The position numbers were made by a program, and so were the translations under genes. Below are positions 36,989 to 46,077 of a stretch of DNA of 64,000 nucleotides, in pieces. Position 1 is the stretch's first letter. The number at the start of each line of letters is the position of its first letter. Under the pieces are notes generated by a model that worked only from the letters and a program-made list of their open reading frames with translations, was not told where the DNA came from and made no database searches. Location of the stretch: NCBI RefSeq assembly GCF_023330665.1, contig NZ_CP097127.1:2914001-2978000 (forward strand), in the 5' to 3' direction. This stretch comes from Conexibacter sp. S30A1. GTDB taxonomy: Bacteria > Actinomycetota > Thermoleophilia > Solirubrobacterales > Solirubrobacteraceae.

Positions 36989-37981
36989 CTATCCGGGCAG
37001 GCCGGTGAGCGCTCGCTCGATCCGCGCCCGGTCAGGCAGGCCGCCGCGCGCGCCCAGCGCGAGCGTGGAGAGCGAGGCGGCTACGCATGCCGCTCGGGTT
37101 GCGTCAACAAGCCCCGCGCCGCGTGCGAGCCAGGCGGCGAGCACGCCGCAGAAGCAGTCGCCGGCGCCGGTGCTGTCGAGCGGCGTGAGCGTGAGCGCGG
37201 GCACGCGGGTGAAGCGGGGCGCGGTGCGCGCCGGCCGGTGTGGTTGATAGACCAGCGCGCCGTCCGCCCCGGCCGTGACGATCACCGCGTAGTGGGGCTC
37301 GAGATCCCCGAGGATCGCCTCGGCGTCCGCGAGCGACCCTGGCTCGGGGGCACCCGCCAGGCCGGCCAGCTCCGACTGGTTGACGACGACCACGTCGGCG
37401 CGGCCGAGCAGCTCGTCTGGCAGTTCGTGGTACGGCGCGGCGTTCAGCACGACCGTGCCGGTGGCCCTGAGCGCGGCGGCCAGCACGGTCTCAACCGGCG
37501 TCTCCAGCTGGGTCAGCAGCACGGATGCCTCACGAACCGCGGCCACGCCGACGTCATCCGCCTGCAGAGCCGCGTTGGCCCCCGGATCGACGACGATCAT
37601 GTTCTCGGCTCGCGCGGCATCGAGCAGGATCGTCGCCCCGCCGCTGTGTTCGCCCGCAATTGTGCTCACGCCGCTGGTGTCGACGCCAAGGGAGCGCAGG
37701 TCGGCGAGCATGCTCGCGCCCGCTTCATCGTCGCCCACCGCGCCGATCATGCTCACGCGCGCGCCGGCGACCGCGGCGGCGGCCGCCTGGTTTGCGCCCT
37801 TGCCACCACTGCCACGCAGCGCCCGCTGCGCGAGCAGTGTCTCGCCGGGTCCCGGCAGACGGTCGAGCACCAGCGTCAGGTCGCGGTTCAGCGAGCCGAC
37901 GACGGCCACCTGAACGTCTGCCGAACCGCGACCGCCGGCCGGGCCCATTGCCGCCCCGCGCGAGGCCGACCAGCTCCGCAC
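36989..37981 (-). CDS. rbsK: Ribokinase (PfkB family)
   Basis: This PfkB sugar kinase (330 residues from GTG 37981, or 319 from ATG 37948) has the N-terminal VGSLNRDLTL and GSGGKGANQA signatures, and the C-terminal DSTGAGDCFCGVLAAWLA with the catalytic Asp. It phosphorylates ribose or a related pentose. It begins one base after the stop of the NCS1 permease, so the two are co-transcribed. Together they suggest uptake and use of a nucleoside or nucleobase-linked sugar, though no nucleosidase is adjacent. Confidence 0.87.
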   Translation of the reverse strand: MRSWSASRGAAMGPAGGRGSADVQVAVVGSLNRDLTLVLDRLPGPGETLLAQRALRGSGGKGANQAAAAAVAGARVSMIGAVGDDEAGASMLADLRSLGVDTSGVSTIAGEHSGGATILLDAARAENMIVVDPGANAALQADDVGVAAVREASVLLTQLETPVETVLAAALRATGTVVLNAAPYHELPDELLGRADVVVVNQSELAGLAGAPEPGSLADAEAILGDLEPHYAVIVTAGADGALVYQPHRPARTAPRFTRVPALTLTPLDSTGAGDCFCGVLAAWLARGAGLVDATRAACVAASLSTLALGARGGLPDRARIERALTGLPG

Positions 37982-37982
37982 C

Positions 37983-39488
37983 TCAGGCGGCGCCGGCTGC
38001 GACCTCGCCGCCCGCCTCCTGGTGTCGGATCTGCCCGCGCGTCAGCAGCGTGCCGATGAAGCCGATCGCGAGCGCCACGATGACGCCGATGCTGGCGTTG
38101 GCCCACGTGCCGGTCTTGCCGCCCAGACCCAGTGGCCCGAGCAGATAGCCCTGCCACTTCAGCCAGCCGGCGTAGGTGTTGACGACCAGGCCGAAGCCGA
38201 CCGCGCTGCCGGCCACCAAAAGGAACATCGGCCAGGCGCGCACATCGCCGTAGCGGCCCGCGGTGTCGTAGAGCTCGCCGATCGCGTAGTCACGCCGGCG
38301 CAGGATCGTGTCGGCGATGACGATGCCCGCCCAGGCGGCGATCGGCACCCCGAGCGTGATCAAAAAGCCCTGGAAGACACCCAGGAAGTTGGTCGTGAAG
38401 AAGACCACGTAGACCCCCAGCACGGTCATGATCGTCCCGTCAATCGCGGCCGCCTTGTAGCGCGGCAGCTTCAGCCCCGCGCTCTGCAGGTTCAGGCCCG
38501 AGGAGTAGATGTCGAGCACGGTTGCGCCGACCAGGCCGAGCACGGTCAGCACGATGAACGGCACCAGGAACCACTGCGGCAGCACCTGCGTGAGCGCGCC
38601 GATCGGGTCCCCGCCGATGCGGCTCAGCACCGCCTTGGAGGAACCGGCCAAGAGCACCCCGTAGACGAACAGGATCACGGGCCCGACCGCGCCGCCAAAG
38701 GTGGTCCACCAGACGATCGACGAGCGCGAGCTCTTGCGCGGCAGGTAGCGTGAGTAGTCGGCGCCCGAGTACACCCAGCCGAGCCCGAAGCCGACCATCG
38801 AGAAGACGATCATGCCGATGAAGTTCGCCGTCGACCCGTTCGGGATCCGGTTGACGATCGCCACGTGCACGTGCGAGGCGCTGAGCGCGATGACGAGCAC
38901 CGTGAGCACACCGGCGACGACCGTGATCAGGCCCTGCAGGCGCATGATCACATCAAACCCCGCCACCCCGCCGAGGATCGTGAGCACCAGGATCACGGCG
39001 ATGCCAACGACCTTGACGCCGGTGCCGCCGCCCAGGCCGAGCTTTTCGCAGACCGCCGCGAAGGCCAGCGTGCCGACCACCACCAGCGAGGTCTCCCAGC
39101 CGACGTTGAGCATCCAGGAGAGGATCGCGGCGATGCGGTTGCCGCGCACGCCAAACGCCGCCCTGGAGATGATCATCGTGGGCGCCGAAGCGCGTGGCCC
39201 GGCGATTGCGACGATGCCGACCAGGATGAAGGAGAGCACGATCCCGACGACGCCGGAGACGATCGCCTGCCACAGCGACAGCCCGAACAGGGCGGTCAGC
39301 GCAAAGGCGCCGTAGCTGATCCCGAAGACACCGACGTTTGAGGCAAACCAGGGCAGAAACAGGCCGGCCGGCCGGCCCTTGTGCTCGTGCTCCGGGATGC
39401 TGTTGATGCCGTTGGCCTCAACGCCCTTGGGCACCCTGTCGGGTACTGGCGCGTCCTCAATCAGGTGCTGCGGGGTCTGCACCGCCAT
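37983..39488 (-). CDS. NCS1-family nucleobase/cytosine-purine permease
   Basis: The 501-residue protein has about twelve membrane helices. NCS1 landmarks include the first-helix region LFLPWFASNVGVFGISYGAF, PTMIISRAAFGVRGN, GADYSRYLPRKSSRSS and ILRRRDYAIGELYD. The family imports cytosine, purines, hydantoins or related rings with H+ or Na+. Coupling with a ribokinase gene suggests a nucleoside or nucleobase salvage unit. The exact substrate is undetermined. Confidence 0.88.
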   Translation of the reverse strand: MAVQTPQHLIEDAPVPDRVPKGVEANGINSIPEHEHKGRPAGLFLPWFASNVGVFGISYGAFALTALFGLSLWQAIVSGVVGIVLSFILVGIVAIAGPRASAPTMIISRAAFGVRGNRIAAILSWMLNVGWETSLVVVGTLAFAAVCEKLGLGGGTGVKVVGIAVILVLTILGGVAGFDVIMRLQGLITVVAGVLTVLVIALSASHVHVAIVNRIPNGSTANFIGMIVFSMVGFGLGWVYSGADYSRYLPRKSSRSSIVWWTTFGGAVGPVILFVYGVLLAGSSKAVLSRIGGDPIGALTQVLPQWFLVPFIVLTVLGLVGATVLDIYSSGLNLQSAGLKLPRYKAAAIDGTIMTVLGVYVVFFTTNFLGVFQGFLITLGVPIAAWAGIVIADTILRRRDYAIGELYDTAGRYGDVRAWPMFLLVAGSAVGFGLVVNTYAGWLKWQGYLLGPLGLGGKTGTWANASIGVIVALAIGFIGTLLTRGQIRHQEAGGEVAAGAA

Positions 39489-39560
39489 CTGCGCTCCTTC
39501 CTCGGTGGCCTCTACAGGTACAGCGCGACCTCTCCCAAAGCCCGGCTAAAGCCTATAGGT

Positions 39561-41519
39561 TCACCCGCCGGTCGGCGTCCAGAGGTCGACGTCGCGTGCC
39601 TCACAGGCCTGCATGAACGCAATCAGCGCCCCCCACGAGTAGAACGGGTCGGAGTCGTGGGCCTCGTGGCCGTCAGGGTCGCGCGAGCTGTAGTTCTCGT
39701 GGCAGTGACGCCGATGCTCCCAGTCGTCTGCGAACATCCGCCACGCGCGCGCCGCCATCTCGCTGGCCACCTCCGCAAAGCCGCTGCGGCGCAGCCCCTC
39801 CCAGACGAACAGGAGCATCGGCGCCCAGATCCGCCCGCGCCAGTAGCTGTCATCCGCGTTCACCGGATCGTCAAACGGCGCCGAGGGCAGCGGCAGCGTC
39901 CCCCAGAACGAGGACTCGTTCAGGAGGTGTTCATGCACCAGCGCCTGCGCCTGCTCCGGCGTGGCGGCGCCGGCGACCAGCGGGAAGAAGCTCGTGGGCG
40001 AGATGTGGGCCGCAAAGCTCCCATCCCAGTCGCGCCCGGCGAACACCCGGCGCGCCGGGTCCCACAGCTGCGCTGAGATCAGCTGCGCGAGCTCGCGCGA
40101 GCGTCGCAGGTGAGCGTTCGCCTCCGTGTCGCGGCCAAGCGCGGCCGCGACACGGGCCAGCAGCTCCCACTCGAGCGCCAGCAGGCTGTTGTGGCCGGGC
40201 TCCTCGAACTCGAGCGTGCCGGTCCTGAGGTTGAAGCGGGCCTGGTCAAAGACCGCCAGGTTGTCCATCCCGGGCTCGTTCAGCGCCCCCTGCTTGGTGC
40301 TCACTCCCTGCGCGCGGCCGACCGGCGATGACCCGTACTCGTAGAGCCCGTTGCCGTTGCCGTCACGGTTGGCGCGGACCCATTCGAGCTGCCGGCAGAG
40401 CGCCGGGTAGAGCTCGGCCAGCAAGGTCCGGTCGCCGGTCTTTAGGTAGGTGCGCCAGACCGCGTAGCAGACGACCGGCAGCTGGCTGCGGTCAACCCAT
40501 TCGTCGTCGGCCGCCGTGAGGCTGGGCACGTTGCCCGCGGCCTGCTGTGCCGCGAGCACCGTCTGCAGGTTCGCCCGGGCCATGAACGTGTCCCCCACGT
40601 GCGCGCACATCAGCGCGTTGTAGTAGGTGTCGCTCATCCACACACCCCAGCCGCCAAAGCCCGCGACCCAGGCGCGTGAGGCGGTGGTGTAGGGGCGGGC
40701 GTTTGACTGGTCCCAGATCGTGTTCCAGGCCATCACGTCGCGCACGGCGCGCGCGGGCTCCGGCGGCTGGGTGGCCTCGCGCCGCGCGACCTCGATCAGC
40801 TCATCGACCGCCTGCAGGCGGGCGGCGGCAGCCGCGGCGGCGGGCTCGGGGTCTGCGTCCTGGGCGACCGCGAAGCGGACCACCTGGCGCGGGTCCCCGT
40901 AGAAGCGGAAGGCGAGCAGCTCCCCGGTGGTGGGCTCCTGCGGCCGGTACAGCCAGCCGCGGGTTTGCAGGTCGGCGGCGAGCGCGGCGCTGTCCGGGTA
41001 GGCGGCGGCCAGCGCGGGCGTCTCTGAGACGGCCACCGCAAACCACTGGCTGCGCCAGCGTCCGAGGCCCGCGGCCGGTGTGCGGTGATCACCTGCCCTG
41101 CGCTCAACGAGCGAGAGCTCGCGCGTGTGCCCGTCCACCATCAGGCGCCGGGTCTCAGCCGGGTTCGCCGTGAAGGGCGCGATGAAGCCCGCCTCGATGA
41201 TCACGTTCAGGCGAAAGAGCATCTCGCCGGGCTCGAGGATGCTCACGCGGCCACTGACACCGGACCAGGCTCCCTTGGCGAACTCGATCAGCAGACGGCT
41301 GCCGTGCACCCTGACCTCGAGCGACACGAAGTTGCTGTCGGAGCTGTGCTCGCCGAGCCTGAAGCGCTCGGAGGCGTCGTAGGCGAGCTCCTCGTAGCGG
41401 CCCGCGGTGGCGCTGAAGGCGGTGACGCGCACCGCAAAGCGGCTCGGGATGTGGATCATGCAGGCCGGGAAGCGCTCGTCCCAGGTGCCCCAGGCGCGGT
41501 CGGGTAGCAGCGTGCTCAT
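39561..41519 (-). CDS. Clan GH-G type glycoside hydrolase (GH63/GH37-like)
   Basis: The 652-residue cytosolic protein has an N-terminal beta-rich domain (about 1-250) and an (alpha/alpha)6 barrel. Barrel landmarks are MAWNTIWDQSNARPYTTASR, VWMSDTYYNALMCAHVGD, QGALNEPGMDN and DDSYWRGRIWAPM, as in alpha-glucosidase/trehalase-like GH63 members. No signal peptide is present, so imported oligosaccharides are the likely substrate. The neighbouring gene is a second large glycosidase on the same strand. The specific linkage cleaved cannot be deduced. Confidence 0.82.
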   Translation of the reverse strand: MSTLLPDRAWGTWDERFPACMIHIPSRFAVRVTAFSATAGRYEELAYDASERFRLGEHSSDSNFVSLEVRVHGSRLLIEFAKGAWSGVSGRVSILEPGEMLFRLNVIIEAGFIAPFTANPAETRRLMVDGHTRELSLVERRAGDHRTPAAGLGRWRSQWFAVAVSETPALAAAYPDSAALAADLQTRGWLYRPQEPTTGELLAFRFYGDPRQVVRFAVAQDADPEPAAAAAAARLQAVDELIEVARREATQPPEPARAVRDVMAWNTIWDQSNARPYTTASRAWVAGFGGWGVWMSDTYYNALMCAHVGDTFMARANLQTVLAAQQAAGNVPSLTAADDEWVDRSQLPVVCYAVWRTYLKTGDRTLLAELYPALCRQLEWVRANRDGNGNGLYEYGSSPVGRAQGVSTKQGALNEPGMDNLAVFDQARFNLRTGTLEFEEPGHNSLLALEWELLARVAAALGRDTEANAHLRRSRELAQLISAQLWDPARRVFAGRDWDGSFAAHISPTSFFPLVAGAATPEQAQALVHEHLLNESSFWGTLPLPSAPFDDPVNADDSYWRGRIWAPMLLFVWEGLRRSGFAEVASEMAARAWRMFADDWEHRRHCHENYSSRDPDGHEAHDSDPFYSWGALIAFMQACEARDVDLWTPTGG

Positions 41520-41540
41520 GCCTGGATCATCCTCTCCCGC

Positions 41541-41645
41541 GCGCCGGGGTGGTGTGCGCCGGGGTGGTGTGCGCCGGGGTGGTGTGCGCCGGGGTGGTGT
41601 GCGCCGGGGTGGTGTGCGCTGGGCCGGTGCCCGCCGGGGCGGTGC
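41541..41645. repeat. 15-bp tandem repeat between two glycosidase genes
   Basis: Five perfect copies of GCGCCGGGGTGGTGT (41541-41615) are followed by two degenerate copies (to 41645), all within the 142-base gap upstream of the GH63-like gene. On the plus strand it would encode a VCAGV pentapeptide repeat, but no start context or homology supports translation. It looks like a variable-number repeat that may affect expression of the downstream gene. Confidence 0.9.
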
Positions 41646-41661
41646 GGGCCCCGAGCTTGCC

Positions 41662-44193
41662 TCAGAGCCGCACGCTGGTGATCAGCGGCGCCGCCGCAAG
41701 CCCGGAGGGCTGCGGCTCGGACTGGAACGGGCTGCCCGCGTAATAGCGGTTGGCGGCGCTGTTACGGACCTCCACCTCGAGGAGGTTGCTGCTCGCCGCA
41801 AGCAGCCCGCCGGGTATGGGGAAGCGATACGGCTTGCGCAGCTTGGTTCCGAGGCCCTGACCGTTGAGGCGCACGCCGGCGGTGCAGTGCACGGCGGGCA
41901 GCGTCAGCTCGTGGCTGTATGCGGGGTCGTCCAGGTCGGGCCAGGCGATGTCAAAGACGCAGCGGTAGAGGCCGCTGCCGGCGAAGCTGGCAAAGCCCTG
42001 GCGCTCCCAGCCCGCCGAGGGGTCGACGGGCACGTCCTTGCGACCATCGGCGGTCAGCCGCCAGCCGTGCTCGAGCACGAGCGTGGGGCGGATCATCGCG
42101 GTGCGGACCTCGCCCGGTTCCAGTGTGAGCGACAGGGCTGCCTGGCTGTCACGCGCCTGCAGCGAGACCAGCCGAGGCGCGTCGGAGTCGTTGAGCAGCG
42201 CTACGCGCAGGCCGTGCTCATCGCGGCCCTGCCAGCTCCACAGCGTGCCGTCGCCGCTGGCGGTGACCGTGATGCCGTCGAGGCGGTGAAGGATCCCATC
42301 CGGCACGCTTGCCGGCACGCCGTGCTGAGGGGGTTCGGACAGGGTGCGTTCCAACCCCGCGGCCAGCGGCCCGCAGCCGAGCACCAGCCCGCCGGCTGTG
42401 GCGAAGCGCTCGAGCGCCGCCACGCAGTCTGGGTCTGGGAGCATCGTCACGCCCGCGAGGATGATCGCCGCGTAGCCGTGACGGCCGGTCTGCAGCACGG
42501 GCCCGGCGGCGGTCGTTGCCTGCGCCAGCGAGCGGTCGTCAACCAGGTCAAAGCCCACGCCCGCCTGGGCGAGCAGCGCCGCCCACTCGCCGATCAGCCG
42601 TGCGTGCGGGGCGTCCGGGCCATCGGCCCAGATCGTGTAAAGCGGGTAGACGATCGCCACCTCGCGCAGGGGCCGCGCGCCGGCGATGAAGCCAGCGACG
42701 GCCGCCAACTCGTCGGATACCTCGCGCAGCTGGTCAAACCACGGCTCGAAGTTGATCGCCGGCGGGAAGTCAAAGCGCGGGTTTGCGAGCAGCTCGCCGT
42801 TCCAGGGCTCGCCGTTGCTCTGGCTGACGGCGTGCATCAGAAACTGGCGCGCGCCGAGCAGCTCGAGCCGCAGCGCCGCCGTGCGCAGCTCATCGGCCGT
42901 CAGCTCCCAGTAGCCGGCGGCATAGTGGCCGCTCGTGCGCGAGGCGTACTGCTCCACGACGACGCCCTCGCGGCCGTGCGCGCGCGCCAGCGAAGCGCCG
43001 AAGCACGGAGAGATCTGCGCCTGGAAGTTGGCGGCGTCAACCAGCGTCTGGGTGCGGTGCGCATCGATCGCGAAGTGGTCGGAGCCGAAGTTGACGCGCG
43101 CATCCACCTCGGGAAAGCCGTCATTGAGACCCCAGCCGCCCACGAACGGCAGGTACTCGTGACCGGTGAGGCCGACCCCGTGCGCTTGGGCCCAGCGCGC
43201 AAGCGTGCCAAAGAAGCTCGTGATCCCGAGACTCGAATACGCGGCGAAGAACTCACAGCGCCGCCGCCGGCCGTTCTCGCCACGGTCGTGGACGACCTCC
43301 CACAGCAGCCGGCCAAGCCCGTCGGCCGCGAGCTGCTTGAGCCAGGCGGTGTCCTCAAGCCACATCAGGCTGTTGCCGATCAGGCCGTCGCGCCCATCCC
43401 AGTCGTAGAAGCCCGCGTACGGGTGGTCAAAGGCGAAGAAGCGCACAGGATCACCGAGCAGTCCTGCAAGCGCCTGGGCGTAGGGCTCGTAGACGACCTC
43501 CAGGAAGCGCTCGGCGGCGCGGGCGTCCAGGTAGTTGATCAGGCGCGAGCTGGCGGCCCTGGCGCTCACATACGCGGTCGCCAGCCAGCCTTTGGGCAGC
43601 GGCGCGTCGGGCGCCACACTGACCACGGCGCCGTCGTCGGCTGGCTGACAGACCGCCCAGGCGCTCAAATCGACCTGCTCGGCGCCGGCGTCGGGGGCGG
43701 TCGCGGCCTGCGGCGGGCGCCCGATCACGGCGACTACGTGCCACTCATCGAAGCGGCGCTCGCCACCCTCGTAGAGCCAGTCGCGCTCGGCTCCGCCGAG
43801 GCCGTCGATCCACTCCGAGCGGATCCGGCTGATGCGCGCGACCCGGGGGTCGGTGGCGCTGCTGGTCGCCCAGAAGAGGTGGCGCTCGCGCAGCTCCTCA
43901 GCACCGCGCACGGTGCGGCCGCCGCCGTGGCCGCTGATCCAGCAGTACTCGTCGTAGACGCCGACCGTCAGGCCGGCCTGTGCCGCCGACTGCACCGCTT
44001 CACGGTAGGCGTGCAGGTAGGGCTCGGACATGTAGAGCTCCAGCGGGAAGGCGCGGCGCGCCTGGATCATCACGGTCCCGAACCCGGCGGCCGCGAACTC
44101 TTCAAGCTGGCGTGCGGCCTCCAGCCGGCTGGGTATGTGGCTCCAGAACCAGTAGGCCGCCGGGCGGTGCTCGTGGAAGGGGTCGCTTGCCAC
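41662..44193 (-). CDS. Large glycoside hydrolase, GH106-like (alpha-L-rhamnosidase-related)
   Basis: The 843-residue protein has an N-terminal TIM-barrel start typical of GH106-related proteins: AYWFWSHIPS, then AAAGFGTVMIQARRAF and the active-site-like LTVGVYDEYCWISGHGGGR. A central domain has HEYLPFVGGWG and WADGPDAPHARLIGEW. A C-terminal galactose-binding-like beta domain ends with LPAVHCTAGVRLNGQGLG and NLLEVEVRNSAANRYY. No signal peptide is seen. It likely trims rhamnose or a similar sugar from plant or microbial glycans. It is the upstream member of a two-gene glycosidase cluster. Confidence 0.75.
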   Translation of the reverse strand: MASDPFHEHRPAAYWFWSHIPSRLEAARQLEEFAAAGFGTVMIQARRAFPLELYMSEPYLHAYREAVQSAAQAGLTVGVYDEYCWISGHGGGRTVRGAEELRERHLFWATSSATDPRVARISRIRSEWIDGLGGAERDWLYEGGERRFDEWHVVAVIGRPPQAATAPDAGAEQVDLSAWAVCQPADDGAVVSVAPDAPLPKGWLATAYVSARAASSRLINYLDARAAERFLEVVYEPYAQALAGLLGDPVRFFAFDHPYAGFYDWDGRDGLIGNSLMWLEDTAWLKQLAADGLGRLLWEVVHDRGENGRRRRCEFFAAYSSLGITSFFGTLARWAQAHGVGLTGHEYLPFVGGWGLNDGFPEVDARVNFGSDHFAIDAHRTQTLVDAANFQAQISPCFGASLARAHGREGVVVEQYASRTSGHYAAGYWELTADELRTAALRLELLGARQFLMHAVSQSNGEPWNGELLANPRFDFPPAINFEPWFDQLREVSDELAAVAGFIAGARPLREVAIVYPLYTIWADGPDAPHARLIGEWAALLAQAGVGFDLVDDRSLAQATTAAGPVLQTGRHGYAAIILAGVTMLPDPDCVAALERFATAGGLVLGCGPLAAGLERTLSEPPQHGVPASVPDGILHRLDGITVTASGDGTLWSWQGRDEHGLRVALLNDSDAPRLVSLQARDSQAALSLTLEPGEVRTAMIRPTLVLEHGWRLTADGRKDVPVDPSAGWERQGFASFAGSGLYRCVFDIAWPDLDDPAYSHELTLPAVHCTAGVRLNGQGLGTKLRKPYRFPIPGGLLAASSNLLEVEVRNSAANRYYAGSPFQSEPQPSGLAAAPLITSVRL

Positions 44194-44214
44194 AGCGGGC
44201 CTCGGTCGGGAACG

Positions 44215-45429
44215 CTACTTTGGCAGCGCCAGGCCGACCAGGAAGGTTGCGCCGCCGACGATGATGCCGGCGAGGGTCATCTCCAGACCGGCCGCCCACC
44301 AGGTGCGCAGCGTCACAAACGATTTGGCGGCGCCCACCAGGAAGTGGGCGATGATCGACACGCTGGCCGAGATCACGATCCCCAAAACGCCGTGGGTGAA
44401 GATGAACGGGATCACCGGGATCATTGCTCCCAGGCCCGTCGATATCCCGGCGGCGATCGCCGCCTGGCCGGCGTTTGAGCCGCCCGTGTCGGAGATCCCG
44501 AACTCCTCCATGGCCAGTGCCTTGAGCAGGGCGTCGGGGTTGCGTGCCAGCTGTGCGGCCATCGTGTCGGCGGTCTGCTGGTCGATCCCCTTGAGCTGGT
44601 AGAAGAGCGAGAGCTCCTCGCGCTCCTCCTCCGGGTGCTGCTCGACCTCACGGCGTTCGCGCTCGAAGTTGGCGTGTGCGACCTCCGCCTCGGAGCGCTC
44701 GGCCAGGAAGGCACCGGTCGCCATCGACAGCGACGCGGCGATCGCGCCGGCGGCGCCGGCCGTCAGCACGAAGGTCGAGCCGCCGGTTGCGCCGGAGACG
44801 CCCGCGACGATCCCGAAGACGGAGGCGAGGCCGTCGTTGGCGCCGTAGATCGCGCCGCTGATCCAGCCGCCGCCGGTGCGGTGCCAGGTCTCGCGCCCGA
44901 GGATCTTGCCAAGCCGCGTCTTGGCGCGTTGCTGGTTGGGGCTCAGCTCCTGCGCTTGGCCGTTCTGCCGGCTGTCCTGGTCGCTCTGCTCGGCCGAGCG
45001 CATCTCGCTCACCGCGGTGGAGTGCTCCTGCTCCTCGGCGCGGATCGCGTGCAGGAGGGCGTCGGTGGTGGGGTCTCCGGTGGGCTGCTTGTAGAGGCCG
45101 CCCACCTCGTCATCCTCGGCCGCCTCGCGCGCGGCCAGCAGCCGGTCGATAGGCGCAAGCCGTGCCTGCATGCGCGCGTACCAGGAGAGCTTGACGCTCG
45201 CCGCGGCTGGCACCTCGATCCCCAGCTCGCCCATCCGCGCCTCAAGCCGCTGGCGGTGGCTTGCCTCAGCCTCCGCCATGCGCATCATGATCTGCGCCTC
45301 GCGCTCAGGCAGGCGCCGCGCGATCAGCTCGTAGGTTGCGCGCGCCTGGATCTCGCCACGCCAGGCCTTCAGAAGGCGTTCGCGGACGGCGGCGTTGACA
45401 TCGTTCTCGGCGGGCTGGCGGTCGCTCAT
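44215..45429 (-). CDS. Ferritin-like domain fused to VIT1/CCC1 iron/manganese transporter (MbfA-like)
   Basis: The 404-residue protein has an N-terminal rubrerythrin/ferritin-like domain (about 10-155) with EIQARATYE, AEASHRQR and AEEQEHS supplying di-iron Glu/His ligands. A linker leads to a VIT1-type membrane domain (about 190-404: GGWISGAIYGANDGLASVFG, AAGAIAASLSMATGAFLAERSE). Such proteins export iron or manganese and protect against peroxide. ATG 45429 is chosen because GAGAGG lies 5 bases upstream and the ferritin-like domain begins there; the open frame before it is unlike the family. Confidence 0.9.
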   Translation of the reverse strand: MSDRQPAENDVNAAVRERLLKAWRGEIQARATYELIARRLPEREAQIMMRMAEAEASHRQRLEARMGELGIEVPAAASVKLSWYARMQARLAPIDRLLAAREAAEDDEVGGLYKQPTGDPTTDALLHAIRAEEQEHSTAVSEMRSAEQSDQDSRQNGQAQELSPNQQRAKTRLGKILGRETWHRTGGGWISGAIYGANDGLASVFGIVAGVSGATGGSTFVLTAGAAGAIAASLSMATGAFLAERSEAEVAHANFERERREVEQHPEEEREELSLFYQLKGIDQQTADTMAAQLARNPDALLKALAMEEFGISDTGGSNAGQAAIAAGISTGLGAMIPVIPFIFTHGVLGIVISASVSIIAHFLVGAAKSFVTLRTWWAAGLEMTLAGIIVGGATFLVGLALPK

Positions 45430-45687
45430 CTGGGCCTCTCGTCGGGGGACGGCTGCCAGCGTAACGCCCAGCGCCAAAGGCGTGCCTGCTTTGGTCTCCC
45501 TAACCCGTGAGCCGTGGCGCGTGGGGGTTTTCAGGCTCGCTGTGCTGGCAGGCGAGCGCGATCGCGCCGAGCCACGCCGGCGCCGAGCACGATGCGCTCC
45601 GGTGACGCCGTGAAGACGAGGTTCACGCCCAGGGTCCCTGCCGCTCAGTCGCTGTCCGGCCGGTCGCACGGGTTCGCGCGCAGGCGC

Positions 45688-46077
45688 TCAATTGGCGCCG
45701 TCCGGCGGCGTGCGTTCCTCGTCGGGCCAGTGGCCGTGGGCTTTCATGTGGGCGCGCTCGCGGGTCGTCGGCCAGCGGCCGCGGGTGGCCAGAAAGACGC
45801 GGTCCTGCCCCTCGAGCTCGCGCTCATCGTCGCCGCTGACGCCCATGCGCCAGAGGAAGTTGATCAGCCAGACCGACAGGCCGGCGCCGGCGAAGCCGCC
45901 GAAGGCCGAGGCGCCGAAGGTGTCAAAGCCGTCGGCGACCAGCAGCACGGTGCCGATCAGGCACAGGCCGCCCGGTATCCACCAGCGCAATAGCCGCACG
46001 CCGAGCGAAGCCGGCAGCCGCTCGGAGCGGGTGGTGAACGGGTTGCCGGCCAACTCAGCGCTGCCCGCTGCCGGCAC
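45688..46077 (-). CDS. Small membrane protein of unknown function downstream of truncated haemoglobin
   Basis: About 121-129 residues. There are two hydrophobic segments (WWIPGGLCLIGTVLLVADG and FGGFAGAGLSVWLINFLW) and a charged C-terminus (RGRWPTTRERAHMKAHGHWPDE). The start is uncertain: GTG at 46077 overlaps the haemoglobin gene by 23 bases, and TTG at 46053 begins one base after its stop. The frame extends much further upstream but there it is only the shadow of the haemoglobin gene. The family is not recognised. Co-orientation suggests it belongs to the electron-transfer block. The upstream gap to 45429 has no other gene. Confidence 0.6.
   Translation of the reverse strand: MPAAGSAELAGNPFTTRSERLPASLGVRLLRWWIPGGLCLIGTVLLVADGFDTFGASAFGGFAGAGLSVWLINFLWRMGVSGDDERELEGQDRVFLATRGRWPTTRERAHMKAHGHWPDEERTPPDGAN

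Noticed and set aside
41549-41743. A VCAGV pentapeptide-repeat microprotein encoded by the 15-bp tandem repeat
   Set aside because: It has no ribosome site and no homology. The repeat unit length divisible by three makes an open frame unavoidable.
41407-44478. A very long open frame on the plus strand (over 1000 codons) across the GH106-like gene
   Set aside because: It is antisense to a gene with clear protein motifs. Its composition is shadow-like (Arg/Gly/Ala/Val/Gln-rich) and it shows no motif or start site. High GC content produces such antisense frames throughout the window.
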